Below, piece after piece: positions 59,201 through 64,000 of a DNA stretch of 64,000 nt (its first letter is position 1; each line of letters starts with the position of its first letter). Position numbers and translations under genes: made by a program. Origin of the DNA: Tetragonia tetragonoides (Eukaryota; Streptophyta; Magnoliopsida; Caryophyllales; Aizoaceae). A model generated the notes under the pieces. That model saw only the letters and a program-made list of their open reading frames with translations. It was not told where the DNA came from and searched no databases. The stretch covers positions 20,966,501 through 21,030,500 of the forward strand of contig CM076154.1 of NCBI GenBank assembly GCA_038025085.1. The letters run 5' to 3'.

Positions 59201-62200
59201 TAAAACATACCTTTTTGCGGAGAGAAGGTTGCAGTGGCGCAATGCTTATTTTGCAATTTTGTGGTGCATTTGGTTAGAGAGGAATGCACGAGTGTTTAAG
59301 GGACTTTCAGCAACTCATGCGATGCTTTGGGAGAGGATCACTTATTTAGCTTCCATATGGGCTAAGGCTGTGGGGGTTTGGGATTACTCTATAACTTATA
59401 TACATGAATTGGGGCAATCTGTAAATGTTTTATTTAGAGGATACCTTATCCTTTCTTCTGCTGTACATTTAAATTCATATCAATATACTTTTTCTTTATC
59501 TAAAAAAACTCTAAAATGACTTATAATATGGGAAAAAACCAATTTTTCTAAAACGACTTATATTATGGGAAGGAAGGAGTATCTTACATCATCTCTATTT
59601 CAACTTATCCAGGGTTGATTTAATCACTCACTCTCTCTCTCCCTCCCTCCCTCCCTCCCTCGCTGTGTGTTATTGCTAATATAAATATTGTTTTTTTAAA
59701 AGAAAAAAAATTTCATTAGGTAAGACTTAAGAGAGAACCAATACAAAAAATAGGGTCGTCCTCAAGGGGAGAAACTACCCCAAACCAATCCAGTACCCAA
59801 CCAAGCCTAGAAGAAAAAACCTATACAATCAATGCTTATTCATAAAACCCTTCAACCCACGGCCATCATAGTTGAAACTAGATTTTAACTTCTCCAGCTC
59901 TCGAGTCTCGACCACCCTTCTTCCTCCTAGGAATAGTACTAAACGGGACTTGCTTTCCTATAGTGTCAACAAACATCATACCCATTGCCTCAAAAAGAGC
60001 TTGTCCACGAGCATCTGCGTCCTCACTTCCAAGAGTAAAACTTGACGTCCACGGAGTAGGAAGAAGACCATCTTCTGGGCACACATTCTGCACCAACGTC
60101 TCCGGCTGCTGAATATAAAAATACTTCCAGAGGTTGCTAGTTTGAGCCCCACTGGATGTTTTCTTCGCCGAAACTCGGGCAAAGCCAACATCCACATTAT
60201 CTAAAATGAATTTTATTACTTCCAAACTAGACTTTACAAACCAAGTTTTCGCATTGTGAGTGATGCATATGCGAGAGGGGTAACAAGTATGGTAACAATC
60301 GGGTAACAAGCCGGGTATAAGGCTAATATGACTTTTTGTACCATTCATGATCTTCTGTAGATGTGGAGTTGCTATGTCCATTAATACTTACATTTGTTAT
60401 TTGAGGTTTTTAAGTTTGCAAATTTATTTTTGTTGATATATTGATATCTTTGCCTTCCGGTTCCTACGACTGTCCTGTTTTTCTTGCTTATCTACTTTTC
60501 ATCTGATGTGCCTTTATTACTTATTTTGTGAAGCCATCTTATGGTGCTCATATATCTGTACATGATTTGTGCGTCTTCTTGTTGAGATTTCCACATGTGT
60601 GTTTGAGAAAGGGGAAAAAAATATGTCACATGGAAGAAGAAAATGGTGATGGGTTCATAATTGTTCCCAATATCCCCATCTAATAGCTTACGCTTTTAGG
60701 GTTGATCGTGTCTAGCCCTCTTATAACTCATCCGAACAAGCTCCGTTGCAAATGCGTGTTTCTTCAACTCATCCGTTTGGGTTGAATTCCCACATGCGTG
60801 TTTGAGAAGGGGGAAAAATGCCCACTTGGAAGAAGAAGAGACACTGATGAGTTTATAAGTGTTGCTAGTATCCCCAACTAACAGCTTAATCTTTTGGGTT
60901 GATTTGGCTTAGGTCTCATATCTCATCCTCTTGCAAACTCCCAATCGGCTGGGCCCACCACTTCTTACGCTCAGCGTGCAATTTTCTTTGATTTGTATCT
61001 AGTCCATTCAAATTCAAACATATTGCATGACATTAAATTATCATGTTGGTTGTTTAGTATTTTAAAATTGTACTGGAGAAACTTATTAGGTGTCCTAGGT
61101 TCAAAACAGGTTAATATGTACTATTTGTAACATTTTCTGATTTTAGTTTATATTATTAGCACAATTAGTGAATTGACTTTAGTTGATTGTGCCTGGATTC
61201 TGCTATAGGTGCTGAACGTTGTGCAAGAAGTTATGGTTTGCAACCAAGTAATGCTTGTGGAAGAAGGAAGGCGTACATCATTGTCAACTATTCTGCTCCC
61301 CTGGTCACCAGATGTTTATCAGGAGGCACAGCTAAAAGCCATTGGAGGTTTATAACCTACCTTCTTAGTTTAAGTAGTTGACACATTTCTCATGCCGGTA
61401 TGTGACTTTACTAAACATGATCTCTCTTGGCTTTCTTGTAGGTTGTGCAAAAACACCTGCTGATTATAGATGGCTTTCTTCTGACAGTAGTATTGTCTTT
61501 GTGTCTGCTACGGGAGTGGTGCAAGCCAAAAGGCCAGGGAAAGCAATTGTTAGAGTTTTGTCAGTTTTCGATAGTCTCAATTTTGACGAGGTAACAATAT
61601 ATGGTTGCTGTTATATTATGTTTGCTTCTTGTACATAAAGAGGAGTATTTCTCCACCCATGCTTCCAGCTTTATAGAGTATGCTTTCTGGTTATTGAGAA
61701 CAATCTATTAGTCTTCCTTCTCAATTTCCCCACTTCCCTCTTGCCACTTATATATGGAAGTCTAAAGTTCCTCTGAAGGTGCGTGCCTTTGTGTGGACCT
61801 TGGTGCTAGGTAGGGTGAATACGCATGACATGAGACAGCGACGGAGGCCTAATTGGTGCTTGTCGCCGGGCTGGTGCGTTATGTGTCGTCATGATTGTGA
61901 GGACGGAGTGCATCTGTTTTTCTTATGTGACTTTGCTAGGAGGTTGTGGGGTAGGCTGTCTGGGGGGGGGAATCTTTTGCTAGCCCGGCTACAGTAGGGC
62001 AGTTCTTACAGATGCGATTTGTTGGTGGTCGTTGATTGCATTTGGGATCATATTGTTTACTTGGCATCATTGTGGGCAAAGGCAGCTGGGGCCTTTAAGG
62101 GTGTTCCTCTTACTCTCGTCCAGTTACAATGGCGAGATTTGTAGATATTTTCTTGTTACCTTTTGAGGACTTCTTGTCCTCCACCTTTTTGTATTCTTTC

Positions 62201-63874
62201 TTCGATTGATTAATAAAATTTTTTACTTATCTAAAAAAAAAATCTAAAGTATGCTTTCTGGTTTCAGTTTGTGATACATAGTCAAACTTGTGTCTGAGCA
62301 TGCCATCATATATTATGCATATTGTCAAGGTAGGAAGAGGACAAGGGTGATCTGGGCTATCATGTCAAGTTCGGAAGATAATGACAGCTCTTCTTCTATT
62401 AGCCTTTTTTATTGAGATAATTTGGTAAAATATTTGTTACGAAATGTAGACAGGCTTATGGACTTGTGAAACCAACTCTGAAAGAGATAAAAAATTGTGT
62501 CCATGTCACTATCAATCAGGTTGATGCTGTGAGTGACAATTGATCTGGTGTGGAGATGCGTCCCTGTCACTATTAATCACTATCAAGCTATGAGCCAGTT
62601 AGATAGGCAAAAGGGAATAATAACTCAAATTGATAAGGTGTTAAAGAACGGTGCAGTTGTTGGAATTTATATCCTTTTTTGTTAGAGAAGGCTGGACGTC
62701 CTTTTAAATACCTTTTAATGACCTTTGGATTTCAAATGTGATCTCTTTCTTAATGGCTCCCTGATAATGGAAAATTGGAAGTTGACTTGGAGAACCCTTA
62801 TTCCACCCTCGTTTTCCTTTATGGTCATTGTTTCTGCTTCATGCTTGAGTGTTCATTATGGTTTCCCATCATGTAGGTGGCCATTGAAGTTGCTGTTCCA
62901 TCTTCTATGGTTATGTTGCCAAACTTTCCTGTAGAGACAGTCGTAGGATCACATCTTCAAGCTGCTGTGGCAATGAAAGCAGCAAATGGTACTATGGGTT
63001 TCTTGCAAGTTTCAAATACTGTGACTTACTTATATCTTCCGATTTTAATGTATTCTTGCTACATACAGGTGAATATTTTTATCAGTGTGATGCATTTTCT
63101 TCATCAGTTAAATGGTATACCGGAAGTGAGTCTTTCGTAATTGTCAACTCCACCAGGGAGGCATTCCTCAAGAATAAACCCAAGAATGTCAACCATTCTA
63201 ACTCTGATTCTAGTCCTGCTTGTGCATGGACCTATCTTTATGCTGCTAGTCCCAGTCGAGCTATTTTGCAGGCTACGTTTTCTAAACACTTGGATCATAG
63301 TTATGGAAGACAGATAATGTTAAAAGCTTATGCTCCTATTGCATCTTTCTCGCCACTTATTGTAAGTCAAGCTGGAGATGGGAATCAGTTTGGTGGTTTC
63401 TGGTTTGATTTGGAGAAAGCAGAAACTCATGATGAAAAGGAAAATTTGGATGATTTATATCTTGCTCCTGGAACCCAATTAGATGTCAAACTTCGTGGAG
63501 GACCCGAAAGATGGGGTGAAGGAGTTGATTTCGTCCAAACTATCAACGTGTTTGATGAATTGTGTGCGCGTCCTAAAGACGGAGCCTCTGTTCACCAATT
63601 ACCACCTACCCATGGGCATGTATTCAGAATCGTATGCCAAGTAAATGGTAGCTTTGTAAGTCTTCTATTTTCACTCTCTCTTTTAAATCGCTGATAGTTC
63701 TCTTCACTTAAGTGAATAGTTGGATATTTACACGTGGTTCAATCATTCAGACACTTGTGTTCAAACGTGGCAATTTGGTTGGAGATGACCATCCACAGCC
63801 TGTGGTTGCAGAAGCAAAACTGCGACTTGCATGTATCTTTCCGTTTTCAATTGTGGTGCTGGCTGATGAACCTG
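44078..63874 (+). CDS. GP210: Nuclear pore complex protein GP210 (Nup210 homologue), exons 1-11, 3' part outside the window
   Basis: GP210 is the plant homologue of the vertebrate integral membrane nucleoporin gp210/Nup210. The known family has a cleaved signal peptide, a very large lumenal part with Ig-like repeats, one transmembrane helix near the C-terminus and a short cytosolic tail. Eleven exons (44078-44253, 45418-45683, 45995-46161, 46256-46472, 49968-50314, 50983-51162, 61209-61347, 61442-61590, 62877-62988, 63069-63655, 63751-63874) join in frame into 821 codons plus one base with no stop. All introns begin GT and end AG. Characteristic segments are ADVNILLPPKMTHPVEHHLQ, LVHVPLRDSPLSDCGGFCG and VGALVQYKLKVIRDNLP. 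Arabidopsis GP210 is about 1,900 residues, so a bit under half is here. The gene looks functional despite introns of up to 10 kb filled with mobile elements. Confidence 0.95.
45418..45683 (+). CDS. GP210: GP210 exon 2
   Basis: After TTGGCAG, it encodes SWDHHDILSVLPEYNESSHC through LDGLATLRVRAFDRE, the first conserved lumenal strand region. Donor GTAAGC. The predicted junctions restore a Trp codon on the left and a Glu codon on the right. Confidence 0.94.
45995..46161 (+). CDS. GP210: GP210 exon 3
   Basis: From TTCTGCAG; encodes ENVFSSLVGLQFMWQLMPES and the Cys-bearing segment SPLSDCGGFCGNLDIQIKLE. Ends at a codon boundary before GTACGT. Confidence 0.94.
46256..46472 (+). CDS. GP210: GP210 exon 4
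   Basis: From TTTTCCAG; encodes DLFVVKGIGIGHDVVSVHLL through KVIRDNLPQ, one of the most conserved parts of the family. Donor GTTCGT; intron 4 (3.5 kb) holds LINE, MITE and copia pieces. Confidence 0.95.
46909..47528 (+). mobile_element. 5'-truncated LINE copy in GP210 intron 4
   Basis: The start (IWKSKVPLMVRAFVWTMVLG, then CVMCHRDSEIGVHLFVMCD) is the zf-RVT end of ORF2 of the LINE at 51224-57630. The end has the family's tail TTCTTATCTAAAAAC. GTTCAGT at 46902-46908 and 47529-47535 may be part of the target duplication. A TAG at 47019-47021 replaces the CAG seen in the intron 8 copy. The insertion is in the gene's sense direction. Confidence 0.85.
47690..49062 (-). mobile_element. Ty1/copia gag fragment, split by the MITE
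   Basis: On the minus strand from a tRNA-iMet-type PBS (49048-49059), the gag begins with NNYSP words and PFPNFDGHRYHSWTIKMKFY (about 48870-48990). It continues on the far side of the MITE with FTSIMTCESPKEAWDKLKNE and KLMEILNLKREFEMRRMK (47880-48110). These are copia gag (UBN2-type) motifs. No pol follows. A short LINE-like remnant (RIFSWIGHPLEFVTEW) lies at about 47628-47680, just left of it. Confidence 0.72.
48174..48822 (+). mobile_element. MULE-like MITE, copy 2, in GP210 intron 4
   Basis: 649 bp with long terminal inverted repeats (GGGTAAATTACACTGAGGTA and its near complement at the right end, extending about 200 bp). A direct duplication TATTTTTTTT is seen at 48164-48173 and 48823-48832; 9-10 bp is the size made by Mutator-like transposases. 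It landed inside the copia gag fragment. It has no coding capacity. Confidence 0.85.
49063..49474. repeat. LTR-like segment shared by two head-to-head copia 5' ends
   Basis: Both ends of this 412-bp segment are the same LTR end in opposite directions (TGTTGGGAATGAAGG... on the left, its complement on the right). Each is followed outward by a tRNA-iMet-type PBS (49048-49059 on minus, 49478-49489 on plus) and the start of a copia gag. The middle is not an obvious palindrome. Confidence 0.7.
49475..49640 (+). mobile_element. Second copia 5' fragment (PBS and gag start)
   Basis: TGGTATCAGAGC at 49478-49489, then an ATG at about 49541 opening MASNNYSPTFPNFNGA and a TAA. It is about 140 bp of near-identity, in reverse complement, with 48930-49062. 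The right border is approximate. Confidence 0.65.
49968..50314 (+). CDS. GP210: GP210 exon 5
   Basis: From TACTTGCAG; encodes VVPLPSPFHCWSALNFSVAQ through SSTPEVYITK. Ends at a codon boundary before GTATCC. Confidence 0.95.
50445..50600 (-). mobile_element. Au-like SINE fragment in GP210 intron 5
   Basis: The minus strand carries the words GGAAACAGCCTCTCTGCGAG, GGGTGAGGCTGCGTACAA and the GC-rich end GGCGGGAGCCTC...GGCACTGGG, in the order known from the Au family of tRNA-derived plant SINEs. The tRNA-like 5' head is degenerate. The boundaries are approximate. Confidence 0.7.
50983..51162 (+). CDS. GP210: GP210 exon 6
   Basis: From CCAATGCAG; encodes NEDVKLYYDQPKHWKNFPVP through LTYSAGHPEAKE. 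The donor GTGATG is weaker than the others and opens the 10-kb intron 6. Confidence 0.92.
51378..53916 (+). CDS. LINE ORF1, frameshifted
   Basis: The start at 51378 gives MVIQFAADRKTFSLQFDGHY, and the first 100 or so residues are open. The frame moves at about 51695, 52290, 52740 and 53600, passing through a long Gly/Pro/Ser-rich, GC-rich middle. A Cys-rich CLQCGST word lies near 51790. The C-terminal frame ends RNRVGIRELRGLETTLKYGE and a TGA at 53914-53916. The frame assignments in the middle are my reading and could be off by small amounts. ORF1 would be the RNA-binding partner of ORF2. Confidence 0.7.
53913..57478 (+). CDS. LINE ORF2: endonuclease, reverse transcriptase, zf-RVT; broken
   Basis: The start ATG at 53913 overlaps the ORF1 stop as ATGA. 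The APE-type endonuclease has SWNVNGLG, VVMFQETKG and the SDHFPLVL end (about 54574-54597). RT has KAPGPDGF (about 55266), FKLDFEKAYDRVSWGFL, the RGLRQGDPLSPFLFTLVVDV block and the catalytic FADD at 55964-55975. A zf-RVT region follows near 57040-57240. In-frame TAGs at 54279-54281 and 54663-54665, a 1-nt frameshift near 55437 and a TAG at 57476-57478 break it. The latter replaces a Lys codon still seen in sibling copies. Confidence 0.92.
57650..58035. other. Intron 6 sequence between LINE copies
   Basis: No gene or recognised element. The intron resumes here after the LINE's target duplication. Confidence 0.5.
58036..58985 (-). mobile_element. LINE ORF2 C-terminal fragment, antisense, in intron 6
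   Basis: On the minus strand the text matches the end of the 51224-57630 LINE in layout: DDSRRWVGDPSG near 58680, a zf-RVT-like part, then LWEKVRLRLSFFMARVARSY, and a tail TTCTCTTTTATCTAAAAC at 58036-58056. It has several stops. It belongs to the same or a sister family and is the only copy of this group found in antisense to GP210. Confidence 0.75.
58999..59579 (+). mobile_element. Stowaway-like MITE with a LINE inside
   Basis: It starts CTCCCTCCGTCCCATACTAT and ends with the complementary ...ATTATGGGAAGGAAGGAG, with TA duplications at 58997-58998 and 59580-59581. These are the hallmarks of Stowaway/Tc1-mariner MITEs. The internal AAACGACTTATA words repeat on both arms. A LINE copy at 59206-59506 interrupts it. 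Confidence 0.9.
59206..59506 (+). mobile_element. Short LINE copy inside the Stowaway MITE
   Basis: A 301-bp 5'-truncated copy with the AILWCIWLERNARVFKGLSA end of ORF2 and the tail TTTCTTTATCTAAAAA. The target duplication is AACTCTAAAA at 59196-59205 and 59507-59516. Confidence 0.88.
59640..59665 (+). repeat. CT/CCCT simple repeat
   Basis: A short pyrimidine array of TC units followed by CCCT units in intron 6. Confidence 0.85.
59685..60385 (-). mobile_element. Possible ORF2-less LINE remnant, antisense
   Basis: A 167-residue minus-strand frame (59878-60381) ends in an ORF1-like C-terminus; reading one base over gives SRELEKLKS, like the RELRGLE end of the full LINE's ORF1. It is followed on the minus strand by a LINE-style 3' UTR (GAGGACGACCCTATTTTTTG) and a tail TTTTTTCTTTTAAAAAAAC. 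ORF2 is missing between them. The family link is tentative. Confidence 0.45.
60386..61208. other. Intron 6 distal part with a diverged duplication
   Basis: No gene. Two copies of a 125-bp stretch lie about 198 bp apart (near 60587-60710 and 60787-60910), both beginning with CCACATG(T/C)GTGTTTGAGAA. Confidence 0.6.
61209..61347 (+). CDS. GP210: GP210 exon 7
   Basis: From GCTATAG; encodes VLNVVQEVMVCNQVMLVEEG through LLPWSPDVYQEAQLKAIG. It lies beyond the 10-kb intron. The EVMVC and LLPW words match the family, and the junction keeps the frame with exon 6. Confidence 0.92.
61442..61590 (+). CDS. GP210: GP210 exon 8: Big_2 Ig-like domain
   Basis: Encodes DYRWLSSDSSIVFVSATGVV followed by QAKRPGKAIVRV, the typical bacterial Ig-like group 2 (Big_2) pattern found in gp210 proteins, at about residues 500-540 of the protein. 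Intron 7 is only 94 bp. Confidence 0.94.
61693..62247 (+). mobile_element. 5'-truncated LINE copy in GP210 intron 8
   Basis: It contains KVRAFVWTLVLGRVNTHDMR and CVMCRHDCEDGVHLFFLCDF (zf-RVT part of ORF2), the LASLWAKAAGAFKGVPL end, and a 3' UTR with TTACTTATCTAAAAAAAAAA. The target duplication AGTATGCTTTCTGGTT is at 61677-61692 and 62248-62263. A piece of the C-terminal coding region is deleted near 62015. Confidence 0.92.
62264..62876. other. Intron 8 distal part
   Basis: No gene or element recognised; an ordinary AT-rich intron up to the exon 9 acceptor. Confidence 0.5.
62877..62988 (+). CDS. GP210: GP210 exon 9
   Basis: From ATCATGTAG; encodes VAIEVAVPSSMVMLPNFPVE and the next conserved turn to AVAMKAAN. 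Donor GTACTA. Confidence 0.92.
63069..63655 (+). CDS. GP210: GP210 exon 10
   Basis: From CATACAG; the longest exon here (587 nt). It encodes EYFYQCDAFSSSVKWYTGSE, the ACAWTYLYAASPSRAILQAT block and GGPERWGEGVDFVQTINVFD. Ends at a codon boundary before GTAAGT. Confidence 0.95.
63751..63874 (+). CDS. GP210: GP210 exon 11
   Basis: From TCATTCAG; encodes TLVFKRGNLVGDDHPQPVVA through VVLADEPG. Donor GTTTGT; the next exon is beyond the window. Confidence 0.92.
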
Positions 63875-64000
63875 GTTTGTCTACATCTCTTCACCGATTT
63901 GAATGCAAGCTTATGACTTTGTGTCTTTTTTCTTTTTTATTTAGGTTTTGTATATTCTGGGTACCTTAAATTATCTGTTCATTTTTTTTTATAAAGAGAA

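Overview
This is a stretch of a flowering-plant (probably eudicot) nuclear genome. The evidence is one conserved multi-exon gene with GT-AG introns, the 5' part of the nuclear pore membrane protein GP210, surrounded by a dense, nested set of plant transposable elements: Ty3/gypsy Athila and Tat/Ogre-like elements, Ty1/copia fragments, L1-type LINEs, a Stowaway MITE, a MULE-like MITE and an Au-like SINE. I saw no bacterial-style operons, rRNA or functional tRNA genes, and I cannot name the species.

Layout. 1-1285: 5' end of a minus-strand Ty3/gypsy element (gag start, tRNA-iMet-type PBS, LTR). 1954-2085 and about 14616-17960: two halves of a minus-strand Ulp1/C48-protease-like pseudogene, split by an Athila-type element (2172-14615, TSD CTTAC). 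The Athila 5' LTR is itself interrupted by a 5'-truncated LINE (3779-5139, 18-bp TSD). 18483-about 19808: a truncated minus-strand Tat LTR, head-to-head with a plus-strand Tat element B (19809-about 38065; no 3' LTR seen). Element B is split at its protease/RT junction by element C (25255-33881, TSD GGCAC). C has two LTRs, the same PBS class and a gag gene but no pol. 38066-about 40230: 5' UTR and ORF1 of a LINE that lacks ORF2. 40230-43095: a possible decayed LTR and a diverged 0.67-kb triplication with a CA microsatellite. 43099-43697: a MULE-like MITE just upstream of GP210.

From 44078 to the window end is GP210. Eleven exons can be joined into 821 complete codons with no stop, from the signal peptide through a Big_2 Ig-like domain; the 3' half lies beyond the window. 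Its introns hold a full-length but mutated LINE (51224-57630), at least four shorter LINE pieces apparently of the same or a closely related family, the second MULE-like MITE, two head-to-head copia 5' ends, an Au-like SINE and a Stowaway MITE carrying a LINE insertion.

How it fits together: GP210 is the only gene here that looks intact. The mobile elements are mostly broken by stops and frameshifts. The most interesting unit is element C, a gag-only, apparently non-autonomous Tat-lineage element. It shares its PBS, LTR ends and a downstream motif with the pol-bearing element B that it sits in, and it carries an unusual 71-bp tandem array whose units repeat the first 8 bases of the PBS. This is a candidate parasitic element rather than proof of a new system.
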